Assembly: GCA_963281155.1 (NCBI GenBank)
Contig: CAUJLY010000001.1
Span: forward strand, 2,976,001 to 3,040,000
Source of the DNA: Rhabditophanes sp. KR3021
Lineage: Eukaryota > Nematoda > Chromadorea > Rhabditida > Alloionematidae
Length of the DNA stretch: 64,000 nt
Direction of reading: 5' to 3'
The first letter of the stretch is position 1; each line of letters begins with the position of its first letter. A program made the position numbers and the translations under genes. Of this stretch, positions 22,353-33,229 are shown piece after piece. A model generated the notes under the pieces. The model worked only from the letters and a program-made list of their open reading frames with translations, was not told where the DNA came from and searched no databases.

Positions 22353-22363
22353 TATATATAAAG
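22353..22363 (+). promoter_or_regulatory. TATA-like box of receptor gene
   Basis: TATATATAAAG about 40 bases before the ATG at 22400. An ATG at 22378 opens only a shadow frame. Confidence 0.4.
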
Positions 22364-22399
22364 TTCTTGCTACATAGATGTGTAGTTATTTACCACAAA

Positions 22400-23362
22400 A
22401 TGGTTTCAAATTTTCAATTAGTACAGATTGCTTATGCTATTCCATCTACTATTTTGTACATTGCAATGACTATATTTTTGGGAATAAAGATGTACCAAAA
22501 AAGTCCAGCACTCTCCAATCAATTTTTTCCATTTATTATGTTCAAAGCTTGCGTGGATATAAGCTATCAAGTGTTAGGATGGGCAACAATTAGACTTCCT
22601 CAATACAACTTTTTCAGAAACTTTTTCCTTACAAATCATTGGTTTTCAAAGATCCTTTATATTATCACGGGAGTTCAATTTTGCCTTATGTTTGAATGCG
22701 TATTTATTGTAGCTTTAAATAGATACATAGCTATTGGGTATTCTTTACAGTATGTTGTTGTTTTTAGTCCAAGAAACGTAAAAATAATGGCACTAATAAT
22801 GTTATTGATATCTGGTTGTGTTGGTGTTGGCATTTCAATGTTTACAACAGAATTCCGTTCCACATCTGATAATAGCAGCGTGGTAGCTGTATATACACAA
22901 CCTGGAATTGTTTATTACCAATTATTCTATTCAGTCATTCTTTATGGCACTTTAATGATTTTGTCATTAATAATGAATGTTACAACAATCATGAGGTTAT
23001 ATAAAAGAAACTCCAAAACAAATCATCACTATTCAAAGGCAGATTATTACATGACTATCCATAGTGCTTTATCATTTATGGGATCACTTTTACTTGAATC
23101 GTATTTTGCAAGCAGAATGATAGGTTATTTTGGTTCCATGCCTGAGCTTGTAAATACAGCTATGATTTGCTTGCCAGTGATAAGTGATATTGCATCATTC
23201 GCGGATTTATATTCTATGATGTTAACAAATGAATATGTGAGAAAAAGCATGTTGAAGATTTTGTTTCCATTTTTTAAGAAAATATCCATTTCAACAAGTG
23301 TAAAATTATTTGAGAATAATGTGCCATTATCAAAAACTGTTCGAAATAATAATATTATTTAA
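22400..23362 (+). CDS. Serpentine 7TM receptor, Srg/Srv-like
   Basis: A single-exon gene of 320 residues. The ATG at 22400 is taken because the longer frame begins only with a TTG at 22367. It starts with a hydrophobic IAYAIPSTILYIAMTIF segment and has FFPFIMFKACVDISY in helix 2, as in Srg/Srv receptors. LNRYIAIGY follows helix 3 in the DRY position, and later helices end before a basic tail (RKSMLKILFPFFKK). The lack of introns is unusual beside its neighbours. The stop codon lies in the first unit of a 24-bp tandem repeat. Confidence 0.82.
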   Translation: MVSNFQLVQIAYAIPSTILYIAMTIFLGIKMYQKSPALSNQFFPFIMFKACVDISYQVLGWATIRLPQYNFFRNFFLTNHWFSKILYIITGVQFCLMFECVFIVALNRYIAIGYSLQYVVVFSPRNVKIMALIMLLISGCVGVGISMFTTEFRSTSDNSSVVAVYTQPGIVYYQLFYSVILYGTLMILSLIMNVTTIMRLYKRNSKTNHHYSKADYYMTIHSALSFMGSLLLESYFASRMIGYFGSMPELVNTAMICLPVISDIASFADLYSMMLTNEYVRKSMLKILFPFFKKISISTSVKLFENNVPLSKTVRNNNII

Positions 23363-23440
23363 ATCAAAAATAACAATTTTATTTAAATCAAAAATAACAA
23401 TTTTATTTAAATCAAAAATAATAACTATATTTAAATCCAG
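23357..23440. repeat. 24-bp tandem repeat, about 3.5 units
   Basis: Units beginning ATTTAAATCAAAAATAAC start at 23357, 23381, 23405 and (diverged) 23429. The first unit includes the TAA stop of the receptor gene. Confidence 0.85.
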
Positions 23441-24314
23441 CGTAATAATTATATTTTAGTACATAATTTACTCCAAAGTATAAATTACTAATGAAATGTA
23501 AATAAATTATTAGACATTTAATTTTACCAGAACTTTAAAAACTTATTCATACATTTGAGATGACATTAATTAACAAAATATTTTGAACATAATAACATCT
23601 TATAACCAAGTGGTATTTTATGAAAATTTTGTTGACATGAGTATATTGTTTAAATAATATATAGATTGTAGCTTGTTAGTGTATCGCAACTTATGATTAA
23701 AGCAACCATAAATAATCAGATACTTTTTAATAATCTTTTGTATTTATAAAAATATATCAAGTGTTGTGAAAAATAATGTAACATACAAACTGTGTTAAAA
23801 AAATAATTATGAAAAGGTAAGAATAAAGGAAAATACAGCATTTAAAACGTAAATTTACTTTATTTAGTATGACTTACAAAATTGAAAGTTTATTCTTTTA
23901 AAGACTATTAATAGTTTAACTAGTGTGATCAAAATTAGCTAAATATATTAAAATATTAAAGGTTCAATTGCTATAATTAAAAAATCATCTATATAGAGTT
24001 CTATGCAGATTCTGATGGTACTAACGTTGATGTTATAAAAATTGATCGAATGGGTTTAATTAATTATGATTAGAATTTGAATTATGTCGTATTTTAACCG
24101 AAAATATGGACATTTCATTCTATCATTGCCAGGTATGGGTTACATACCTTTGAAAACAATGGCAAATACGTTTTGTATGTCATATGCAAAGCATAAGGGC
24201 TGAGGAAATAACGGATTACGACAAACAAGTATACTTTCCTGTGGTTTTAGAGTTTATTATAAGGAAATTACAAATGTTACCAGCTTGAAAGTAAATTCCT
24301 TATAAACATATCCA
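23441..24314. other. Intergenic with weak coding-like traces
   Basis: Around 23995-24250 short readable stretches on the plus strand (DSDGTNVDVIKIDRMG; HTFENNGKYVLYVICK, in different frames) hint at a decayed extracellular protein, possibly of the IgGFc-like group. Too weak to call a gene. Confidence 0.25.
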
Positions 24315-25392
24315 TCATTTGGTAGCGACGATGTTTCTTTGAGATACAAAAATTGTAGAAATTTTTGCTTTATTTGTAGTTTGAAATGGTAATTTCTTGA
24401 AAATTAAATCTCTCAATGTTTTGCTCAATACTATCATGCTAATATTCAAGCATAATATTTGGAAATTAATCATAGTAGTTGTGAATGTAGCCAGTAAATT
24501 GACGATACTCTGATCATCGTTCATAAAATCGCGATTTACAATGTAGGATTGCAATACAAAGCTAATATTCAAGGCAAAATTTATAAAAGAAAGTATTGAT
24601 AATTTGTATTGGTTTTTGTATTCACGTTTGTTTTTCTGTTGCAGGTAAGCTAGTTTGAAAACAACAAGTAAATTCAGACAAAGTTGAATCATTCCTACAA
24701 ACATCAAATAGTGCACTATTGTTTTGCCTATATTCTCTAAAAAGTTATCTGGATCTACGAATATTTGGGCAGGTTTAAATACTAATTCATCATTTGTTGT
24801 ATATTCTTCTAAAGGGTACATTATAAGTGAACGGGTAAGTAAATAATACACGAATGGAAAAGGAATTAATAAATAACATGGAATTGTAACTGCCATCGCA
24901 ATTTTTGATTGCTGAAAATTGAAACTACAATTAATAACTAATTAAATAAATTTAACTAACGTTAAAGCGAAGCATGACCCCATAAATGCTGACGAATCTA
25001 TTTAATGCAATCATACCTGTTCCAAATGCATTTTGATAAATTGTTAGTTTTGTTAAAAAATATAGAAAAGGATACAAGCCATCAATAAGCTGAAACCTTT
25101 CAAATTGTGCAGCAAATGGTGGATACAGTGATAGATATTCTACGTAAAATGTAGATAAACCGCCTATGACATCAAGAAAGCCATTTATTACAAAAATTAT
25201 AAAAAAATTTGATTGTAGGTTTTTTTCTTTCTTGTAATTTGTTATAATTCCATGTGCAATGATAGAATATGCACTGTAAGATATGCACATCAAAATAATT
25301 TGTAGAATCAGTTGTGTCGTTGACACTTGCACAGTAAAGAATGGCAATATTTTCTGAATCTGAAAAATTACTGCGTCTGAGGTGTTAAACAT
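24315..25392 (-). CDS. Serpentine 7TM receptor, Srg/Srv-like
   Basis: Two minus-strand exons, 25392-24961 and 24911-24315, with a 49-nt intron (GTTAGT donor, TTTCAG acceptor) in phase 0, give 342 residues. NFFIIFVINGFLDVIGG in helix 2 and ALNRFVSIYG after helix 3 parallel the receptor at 22400, and both look Srg/Srv-like. A long extracellular loop precedes helix 5 (TTNDELVFKPAQIF), then KRLAYLQQK-type basic loops and a polar C-terminus follow. Convergent with the gene at 22400, with about 950 bases between the stops. Confidence 0.82.
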
Positions 25393-25781
25393 TTATAAAC
25401 GAAATAACTTGAATTTAGAAAATAGCTTAAAGCAGTGTCGTAATTGAGTTATTTCAAACCGCATATTAAAATCATTCTATGTTTTAATGCAATGAATAAA
25501 CGCAGTTTTAATTAGATAAAAAAACATATGCTGTTTGCTGTGCAATCTAATATTAATGTTACATATTCTGGGTTTGAAATCTAAACATACTCATTTGCCA
25601 AATTAATATATTTTAATGCCGACTTTCAAAAAAGTTTATTTTTTCAGCATAAATATATTTAAAACTTTTTACTGCAATTAAGGAAGTTGGAGATTTAATT
25701 AATGAAGGTGCAAATATCTAAATTTGAAAGACGGAAGGTTGTAAATATACGTCTTTTTAATTCACTTATATATTTTTTGCA
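25393..25781. other. Intergenic, no gene seen
   Basis: Promoter side of the minus-strand receptor, otherwise AT-rich spacer. Confidence 0.4.
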
Positions 25782-25965
25782 ATGTTTGACATTTTTTATC
25801 CGCTTTTACTTCCTTCATCATTTGCTGACATTGACTGTAAACTGCCTAAGAAACCAGAACCTGAAATGACCTCAAAGAAACCATCTGATAGGCACAGGAA
25901 AAGTTCCTCTTTTTCAAAAACCAACAGTACATTATTCACACATATAATAATTGTACTTCTTTTAG

Positions 25966-26455
25966 ATTTAACATCCAAACCTATGAATCAGAAATTGTGT
26001 CTCTTACTTTTCCACCATATAAACCATACTTATCGAACGTCGTTTTAAATAGACAAATATATGCTATTGGCGGGTTGATAAATGAGAGATCATCAGATTG
26101 AGTTTACTAGAAAGTTCATTATTTATTTCATAAATACAATTTCATATTAGTTATGAGCCTGAAAAACTGACTTAGATCAAAAGCGAAAATTTGACCAAAC
26201 CAGTATCTGGAAATGACTCTATTATAATTGACAGAACAATCTATATTACTTCTGATGAAGGTTGTTATAATATTCAAAGGTAACCCATTTTTATCTACCT
26301 ATTATGATCTTTTTAGATATGATACGAGAAGGAAAATGGGAACTTTTAAAAGAATCCACAATGGAAACACAGGATTGAATTTCGCATTATGGGGACGCAA
26401 TGAAGATAATCACCTAAAAGATATTCATATTTATTATAAAGCTGATCAAATATAG
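25966..26455 (+). pseudogene. Kelch-like repeat relic
   Basis: From an acceptor-like TTTTAG at 25965 the frame reads SEIVSLTFPPYKP and VVLNRQIYAIGGLINERSSD, a Kelch-blade pattern, and then stops. A second piece (26151-26279) contains an in-frame TAG at 26173 and DSIIIDRTIYITSDEGCYNI. A clean 37-nt intron (26280-26316) leads to RYDTRRKMGTF and a C-terminus at 26455. DSIIIDRTIY parallels DSVIIHGIIY in the BACK/Kelch relic at 59.8-60.9 kb. In-frame stops make this a probable pseudogene. An ATG ORF just upstream (25782-26048, polar, Lys/Ser-rich) may be its broken 5' exon. Confidence 0.45.
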
Positions 26456-27005
26456 TCAAATTGTAATTTAAAGTTGCTAATTGCTTGTTCTTTCAGTTCA
26501 AAAATTGTGTGTTAAAGATAGACATCTATTATTTATTTTTCTATACAATTTTTAAACATTATAAATATAATGTGTCTTATGTATTTAATTATTTATGTAT
26601 GCTTCATTTGCTTCTGTGGCAATAAAAGATTGAATTAGTTGTTAAACTTATTATAATACAAAAGTAATATTTTAAAGACAATAAATGACTTTGCCGATCG
26701 AAATAACACCGAGCATGTATTTCTGGCAACGGCAGATTGAAATGGGTTGTTTTTTAAATTATGCTACATTATTTGTATTCAAATAAAATGTGCTTTTTAT
26801 AATAATTCAATTAGCTGTTTATTTGTCAGAACCATTGTAATTTATCCATATCTTGTTCATAGATTCACCTTTAATTCTCTTGATATCAAAGTAATGTTCT
26901 CAAATAATAATTATTAAATTTCATTTTTAACGGAATTTTATTTTGTATAACAAACAGAAAGTAAGAATTAAGAGGTATAAGGAGCAAACTCAAATTAATG
27001 ACATA
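26456..27005. other. Intergenic, no gene seen
   Basis: Spacer between two convergent loci. Nothing recognised. Confidence 0.4.
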
Positions 27006-27761
27006 TTAGTTCTTGAGGTTCTTTGGTTTTCTATCCTTGCTTTCTTTGTTGTATAACTCAAAAGGTCTGTTGCAATGATGTGAATTTCGATATAGCCAGC
27101 AAGCATTGCACATTTTTTCCCCGTCTAAATTTCTCCATTGTCTTGGTTTATCTGTTTTGCAATTAGCACAAATTATTTTGATCCCATCGTTGACAGTAGC
27201 TGATTTTGAGCGAGGTGTTTTAGCAATCCTTGCATTTTCAGTACTCTTACTTTTCGGAGTTTGCTTGGATTTATTTGATTTTTTTCCTTCCATATTCGTT
27301 TCATCGTTTTTAAATGCTGACTGATTGTGTAAATAGATATCTTGTGCACTGCAAGAAGTTCCAATTGGGTAATTAAATGTTTCATCAAAATGTGCAACAT
27401 TATTTCGATAACTCTGTTGGTAGACAAAAACATTTGCAATTGTCAATTGATCTTCGTCTTGAACGCCTTGATTCTGACAGTTTTCTAAATCCAAATTAAT
27501 ATCTGTTTCAAAGTGATGGTTTGATGCGACCGGATTGGTAACATTGACAAATTGTTCTTTAGCATGTTCTTCTGTACAATTCGATGAGTGTTCAAATTGT
27601 GGTACAAATGAGTATGCCATTGAAGTATTTTGCGTCTTTGGTTGATCCATATATAAGTCCGTGTTGTAATAATAGTTTTCACTTAAAGTGTTAGCTACAA
27701 TCGGAAATTCATCAACTAAGTCTGTGTAGTACAAACTGTGTGTGAAATACTGTTGATCCAT
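27006..27761 (-). CDS. GATA-type zinc-finger transcription factor
   Basis: A single exon of 251 residues. The first ~150 are acidic, with many Tyr, His and Asn, like an activation region. A Lys/Ser-rich segment (KSNKSKQTPKSKS) follows. The C-terminus has one GATA-like finger: Cys198, 201, 218 and 221 with CANCKTDKPRQW and MCNACWLYRN, then a basic tail rich in Lys. The second CNAC and the Trp are canonical. The spacing between the Cys pairs is 16 rather than the usual 17 residues, and CNACWLY replaces CNACGLY. Single divergent GATA fingers of this kind occur in nematode endoderm specification factors, but orthology is not shown. Nuclear, binding WGATAR-like sites by inference. Confidence 0.8.
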   Translation of the reverse strand: MDQQYFTHSLYYTDLVDEFPIVANTLSENYYYNTDLYMDQPKTQNTSMAYSFVPQFEHSSNCTEEHAKEQFVNVTNPVASNHHFETDINLDLENCQNQGVQDEDQLTIANVFVYQQSYRNNVAHFDETFNYPIGTSCSAQDIYLHNQSAFKNDETNMEGKKSNKSKQTPKSKSTENARIAKTPRSKSATVNDGIKIICANCKTDKPRQWRNLDGEKMCNACWLYRNSHHCNRPFELYNKESKDRKPKNLKN

Positions 27762-28300
27762 TCTAAAAGTTGTAGAGAATGAGATGATAGGAATTAACTG
27801 TCGATTGAACTACTAATGATGATTTGATTAGCTTAATTCTTCATTTATATACCAAATCATTCGCATTTGAGCATTCGCATCTTAAGATAGGGATTTTTTA
27901 ATCTATATGCATATTTGGATGGCATTTTGAGCATCCCCATAATAACATAAATCGATCTGTCAGACAAGTCATTTTTGGCGCATCTTCAAAGTCTCGATAA
28001 TTAACAGCAGTTCTTTCAAGCAATATTATTACAAAAATCGTATGCATTTGCGGGAGAAGACGCTAAAAGATACACTTTTGAGAAATCTTAAATGTTTATA
28101 TGGGAACTTTTACGCTATATGTCGAAAATAATCGTAATTAGGCATTTAATGAGTAAAAAATAAATGAAGATGGTAATGTAATCAGAATTTTTAGCATTTT
28201 ATTTACAACATATTGAAATAAAGGTTAATGTACATAAACCACAGAATGGTCAAAATGTTATTCCTTATAAATAGTTGAGAGTATCTTTATTAAATCGAGT
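27762..28300. other. Intergenic, GATA gene upstream region
   Basis: Should contain the promoter of the GATA-type gene. No definite motif called. Confidence 0.35.
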
Positions 28301-28640
28301 TTATTTGGCGATTCTACCACAAGTTGGAAGAGTTTTCTTGAGTATTTTGTTTCTTCTAGATCGCATGGGAGATGGAACAACACGGTTCAAATTATTCGTA
28401 TTGACTCTGGAAATGTAAGTCAATTTATCAGCATCTTCAACAGATACTTCAGTTCTTTCATTCCGGGAATGAAGAGAAGATTGCCCACATTAACTTTAGA
28501 CAGCTTCAGTCTCGTCATCGTGTGTTAGTTTTCCTTAGCAGAAACGATACAACGTTTCGCAACCATTCTTTCCACATAAGCATAAATCGAGGATGTAGCT
28601 GGGATTTCAGCGTCTGCGGCAAGACTAAACGTGGCATCCT
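28301..28640 (-). pseudogene. Unidentified coding relic
   Basis: This stretch is less AT-rich than its surroundings. On the minus strand it reads ATFSLAADAEIPATSSIYAY and VERMVAKRCIVSAKEN, and after stops and frame changes RTEVSVEDADKLTYISRV and NRVVPSPMRSRRNKILKK, ending at a stop at 28301. Codon-like composition and a basic C-terminus suggest a former gene for a small basic protein. No family is recognised. Two in-frame stops in the middle argue against function, though an unseen intron could remove them. Confidence 0.35.
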
Positions 28641-29255
28641 TGAATAGTAAGTAGTTTAAAATCCGAATATTATATACGCACCATTTACTTGGTAATGTAA
28701 TAAAACAAACTAATAAAGGATTATCACTAAAAGCCGAATATTACTAATTTACATTTGTTTTGTTAAAAAGTCCATCTATTCATTTATTTCTTAATATAAT
28801 TTGTCACGCCCTTGGCATAACCCAATACAAGCAGGGCAATATTAAGGATCAAGAGAATTAGTTAAATCGTAAATATATACTTCATATTATATTAGCTATC
28901 AAATTAAAAAGTATTCACATTCATGCATAATTTATAAATTACTTTGCTTTTGATTATTGCTTCAAATAAGTTAAAGAAAAACAATTGTAGCTAAAGTGCA
29001 CATTCTTACACGGATACTTCTTATTATAATTTGCTAGTAGCGTCATCAATAGATAAAAAATACCATAGCTATACGAAATTCTCAGAATACCTCAATTTCA
29101 ATGTCTCAAAGACAGGCAAATGATTTGGAAAAAGTTTGACTATTGTTTGTAAATGCCAAAACGGTGTCAGGCACCATCTGACAATATTTAAAGTGCGACA
29201 ATTACGTTTAATTAACTTATTATTTTATTTTTCGAAACAAGGCTGTTATTAAGAC
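28641..29255. other. Intergenic, no gene seen
   Basis: Spacer and upstream region of the C2H2 gene. Nothing recognised. Confidence 0.4.
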
Positions 29256-29768
29256 ATGTCTTACAATAGTTTCTATGAGTGTTCTGTTTCTAAGACATTC
29301 GAAGAGTTCGGATCTTTGTCGAACCAAGAAACTTCAATTAATAATTATTTTCGGGATTTTTACGAAAATCCAACTATTATTAAACCGAAAGTTAATGCAG
29401 TTAGTTCTACAGCTAAACCCGTTGTTCAAGAATTCCTCTTTAAACACAAGAAAGTTGTTCCTCAAAACAGTCAACAAATGAACACATTACAAAAGTTTAC
29501 CGCTAGCATTTTTACCCCAAAGCCATTAATGTGTGGGATCATTCGAAACCCAATCACATTAACTAAAGAATTAATTCTTGTTACAAATGGAAAAAAATTT
29601 GATTGTTTTTACGATCATTGTAAGAAGCAGTTTACAACTCGTGAGACGTTGAAAATCCACTTACGATTGCATGCAACTAAACCCTTTTATTGTATGATTT
29701 GCAAAAGAGTTTTTGATAATGCTGAGATCGCTATTTGGCATCAACAAGGTTGCAGCAAATATCGTTAA
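29256..29768 (+). CDS. Small C2H2 zinc-finger protein
   Basis: A single exon of 170 residues. The first ~110 are polar without a known domain. The C-terminus carries two adjacent fingers. The first has Cys117, Cys122, His135 and His139 (C-x4-C-x12-H-x3-H). The second has Cys146, Cys149, His162 and Cys166, so it is C2HC. The linker ATKPFYC resembles the usual TGEKPY linker. Two fingers in tandem fit a sequence-specific DNA-binding role in the nucleus, but targets are unknown. Forward ORFs in other frames here are shadows. Confidence 0.75.
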   Translation: MSYNSFYECSVSKTFEEFGSLSNQETSINNYFRDFYENPTIIKPKVNAVSSTAKPVVQEFLFKHKKVVPQNSQQMNTLQKFTASIFTPKPLMCGIIRNPITLTKELILVTNGKKFDCFYDHCKKQFTTRETLKIHLRLHATKPFYCMICKRVFDNAEIAIWHQQGCSKYR

Positions 29769-30573
29769 ATATCATTATTGCAAACTTTATGTAACCTCTA
29801 ATCAAATAAATGTTTCGTTGAGTCTAATTGTTTTATTTAATTACATCATTCAAAATAGTTACTTTTTATCTAAAGATTCCACTTTCTCTGCAATAGCAAC
29901 GAACGACATGCTATCTATTGTGTGAATTCGTTAAGCCTCATGAAATTAAAAAGTACAATGTTTTTATTAGATTTGTATTTAATCTTATCAACATAAAATA
30001 TTTTCATCCAATGATTCCAAAAAAGTCATTTTAATTTACGTCAATGGATTTTTCAATAGAATGAGTTGGAACTATTACTAAGTCCATTAGGGTAAATTAT
30101 TACACGTAGTTTATGATGAGGTGTTTGAAGAATCAGATTTGGTATTTAAAAAGTTATTCAAACATAGACATAATTATTCATGTTAAATATAATTCAAATT
30201 TGTAAATGTCAATTCCAAAATTGTCACTAACAGTGAACACACAAAATTCGAATCATGTTTGCAGCCAAATACATTTGATTTTGATCAAACAAATTTGAAT
30301 TGTTAATAAAATGATACACCAAACATTGTTGTATCATTTCTCTCATGTATTGAGCATGAAATAGTCACTTTTTAGCTCAACCAAACTAAGCCATACTCTA
30401 CTAAGCAAATAATGATAGTCTAAGCTTAAAAAAGCGTTTTTATCAAATACAGTTGTTTACTAATCTCGTTAAAGTACATACTTAGAAGTTAAAAAATCAA
30501 ATGTGATCAGGTGTTTGTTCGATTTTAATCCAAATATGATGTCAAATTTTGTTAATTGATGAAAAATAAAGGG
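29769..30573. other. Intergenic, no gene seen
   Basis: About 800 bases of AT-rich spacer. Only the promoter of the next gene is evident at its right end. Confidence 0.45.
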
Positions 30574-30580
30574 TATAAAA
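30574..30580 (+). promoter_or_regulatory. TATA box of Ly6-like gene
   Basis: TATAAAA within GGGTATAAAAGGAAG, about 60 bases before the preferred ATG at 30639. The ATG at 30591 would lie only about 10 bases past the box, so it is unlikely to be used. Confidence 0.6.
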
Positions 30581-30638
30581 GGAAGTTGAGATGGATTCAA
30601 AATATCAATTTGTAGTATCATCTATTACACCTATCAAT

Positions 30639-31035
30639 ATGAACACAAGACTCATCTGTTTAGTTTTATCTGCAGTTGCTTTGAGCGCATCTGCTCTTAC
30701 TTGCAACTCTAAAGCTGTTGGTTTGGAATATCTCCAAATTAAGGGTAACGCTGGATCTGTTGCTACCTGCAAAGGAACCGCTCAATGCATCAAAATTACT
30801 GGAACTTTTAATGCCAAGCCGATTGCCTACAGTGGATGTTTCCAAGACTACCTTGATTCAGTTGAACCATATATCAGTCGTCCTGAACTTTTGAAAGTAA
30901 GTTGTTTACTCGCTTTTAACTTTTAATTTATTATTTTAGCCAAATGCTTGCAACACCAACAAACTCGAAGTTGCTCGTAACAGCATGACTCCAGTTACTT
31001 TGTGCAGCTGTTCTACTGCTAACTGCAACAAGTAA
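30639..31035 (+). CDS. Small secreted Cys-rich, Ly6/three-finger-like protein
   Basis: Two exons, 30639-30896 and 30940-31035, split by a 43-nt intron, give 117 residues. A signal peptide (RLICLVLSAVALSASA) is followed by a mature region with spaced cysteines (LTCNSKAVG, ATCKGTAQC, YSGCFQ, NACN). It ends CSCSTANCNK, the C-terminal CxCx5CN pattern typical of Ly6/uPAR-like folds. There is no C-terminal hydrophobic GPI signal, so it is probably secreted. The longer frame from 30591 would add 16 residues before the signal peptide and is rejected because of the TATA position. Function is unknown. Confidence 0.75.
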
Positions 31036-31191
31036 ATGATTGAAAACAATTTATTTTGTTATTCTCGTCAAACTTTGATTTAAAATAAAGATATTCATTC
31101 TACTTTTTCATCTTTTGTCTTCAAGCTAATGTGTTTAAGTCAAACTCATAATATTACCATTCTTATTATGATTATTAGGGCAAAAGAGTTA

Positions 31192-31264
31192 TGCCACGAG
31201 CAGGGATCGAACCAGCGACATTTAGATCTTCAGTCTAACGCTCTCCCAACTGAGCTATCATGGC
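31192..31264 (-). tRNA. tRNA-Phe (GAA)
   Basis: Identical in the gene body to the copies at 14392 and 16370. First of two Phe sequences in tandem, about 160 bases apart. Confidence 0.93.
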
Positions 31265-31351
31265 TTGTTATTAATTTTAAGCATGATCACGATTCACATG
31301 CTTTTCTTCGAAAATGGAAATTAAAAATAAATACTTTTTGCAAAAAGGTAT

Positions 31352-31424
31352 TGCCACGAGCAGGGATCGAATTAGCGACATTTAGATCTTCAGTTTAACG
31401 CTCTCCCAACTGAGCTATCATGGC
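31352..31424 (-). pseudogene. tRNA-Phe pseudogene
   Basis: Same length and anticodon (GAA) as the other copies but with changes that weaken it. The T-stem reads GCTAA opposite CCTGC, and the anticodon stem TTAAA opposite TCTAA has an A:C mismatch. Probably a decaying tandem duplicate of 31192. Confidence 0.7.
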
Positions 31425-31558
31425 TTATCATCAAAAACCCAGTCATACATCACCACAAAGTACAAAACGAAGTTTACAGCAACAAAATTTAAATAAACAA
31501 GATTATTTTATTTTAACTAAAATCACAACGTATATTTCAATAGTATATATTACACCTT

Positions 31559-33229
31559 TCACTTCTTTTTCTTATCATGGCTATCGTAAATTTCACCTAG
31601 AAGTGAACAATACAACTTCCTGATAAGATAAACGATCAGTCCGACGATAAGAAGCCCACACGCCAAAACAAAACTAATTATATCTAATAAAGCATAGGTA
31701 AATATGCTCATATTATGGCCTTCCATATTCAAAAATGGGAGCTTGCCGTATTTTGCAGCAAACTCTACGTGCTTAATGAAGATATCCGTTAAATTTCCTG
31801 GCCTATTTTGAATCATGCTGCTAAGTCTATGAGCGCTAACTGCTAAATCGTTGTTCTCATCTAACAGCAAATTAAAAGCGGCTTTAACCTTGGCTGCATC
31901 AGTAAGATCTGATTTGTAGAGAGTATAACCAAAACCAAGTTTTGAAGCTATTTTTGAATTCTTAAACTGATCCGAAAACAATGGCGTAACAACGATTGGC
32001 TTTCCGAATCGAGCAGCTTCCAGTAAGCTGCTAATTCCACCGTGAGTGTAAAAACCGGATAATCTCTTATGATTGAGCAAATCGGATTGTGGAAGCCATT
32101 TGCTTGTATAAAGATTGTCAATTCCTTTTACTAGGGTATCTTCATCATCTTCGTACTTAAACAAAAACATAACATCGGGCATTGATTTGATAACTTCTAG
32201 AAGAATTATTTTAATTGGCAGAGGTACTAAAAGAATAATTTAATCTAAGCTGTGCCTTTACTTACTATGCATGCCCTGAGCAACTGATCCAAAACTAATC
32301 AAGATAACCTTTTCCTTTTTCGACATTGCACCCTCAAGTTCAAGGGACAGAGGTTGTGTGGGAGTAATAGTCATTCCACCGAGATGCAGCACCTTTGGTA
32401 GAGTAGAGTATTGAAAGTTGACCAGAGGATCATTATTAGTTACTACAAATGCGGAGTCTCTAATTTCCTGCCTAATATCATATACTCCTTTTCCGAATTT
32501 TCTATCAATTACTTCCTGCTCACCGTCTATCACCTCATCAACAAAAACATTGCCCATATAAAATGACCAAACATTTCTAAGCCTATTAAAAAATCCCATC
32601 TCCAAGTCAGTAGCAACTGTAGTGATTTCAGGTACTTGGGCGGGTGAGTTTGTTATACCAAAATATTTACTAATCATTAGAGGATTAGCAGAGATAGCAA
32701 CGTGTTGTTTGATACCATACATTTTCATTAGCACAAAGGAACAGTACAAGAAAGTCTCTCCGATGGCAATATCAAACTTTTGAACTTTCATATAAGCAGT
32801 CAAAGTCTCATTTTTAATTAGTCTGTCACAATTGGCAACAGCGTTCTTTTTAACCATATTAATCATACGCGTAAAAAATTTATTACTTAGCATATCTTCA
32901 ACCCAAATATTTCTCTGAAAAGCCATCTTGTCTCCCTGCAATGGAATAAAGACATCGCTCTTCTCTGTCGTTATAACGTGTGACAAAAGTGTGCCTGTTT
33001 TATTCAAAGAGATATCAACAGGTGGAATGAAATATGTAACATCATGTTTTTTCGCTAAGATATCAGCAGCAGCTCCCATCATCCTGAGTAATCATACATT
33101 AGATAAGAGACACATTAAAACTTACTTTACATGACTAGGCCCAAATTGAGGAACAATAAATAATATTTTTAAACAATTTACTCCTACAAACAAACTAGCA
33201 AACAGCAGATAGTATCTTGTAAAAAACAT
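31559..33229 (-). CDS. UDP-glucuronosyl/UDP-glucosyltransferase (UGT)
   Basis: Three minus-strand exons, 33229-33126, 33083-32266 and 32226-31559, give 529 residues, the usual UGT size. There is an N-terminal signal peptide (YYLLFASLFVGVNC) and the VPQFGPSHVKMM acceptor-domain start. The C-terminal donor domain has VILISFGSVA, KWLPQSDLL, the signature FYTHGGISSLLEA, and PLFSDQFKNSKI. Near the end come one membrane helix (IISFVLACGLLIVGLIVYLI) and a short cytosolic tail ending KKKK, an ER-retrieval dilysine motif. The enzyme conjugates small lipophilic compounds with a UDP-sugar at the ER lumen, a detoxification role. The substrate is unknown. The donor of intron 2 lies within what looks like a stop after GMHSK. 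Confidence 0.93.

Noticed and set aside
22367..22399. Upstream TTG start for the receptor
   Set aside because: The ATG at 22400 is in frame, begins the first helix and is well placed after the TATA-like string.
30591..30638. Upstream ATG extending the Ly6-like protein by 16 residues
   Set aside because: It lies about 10 bases past the TATA box, and the added residues would sit in front of a good signal peptide.
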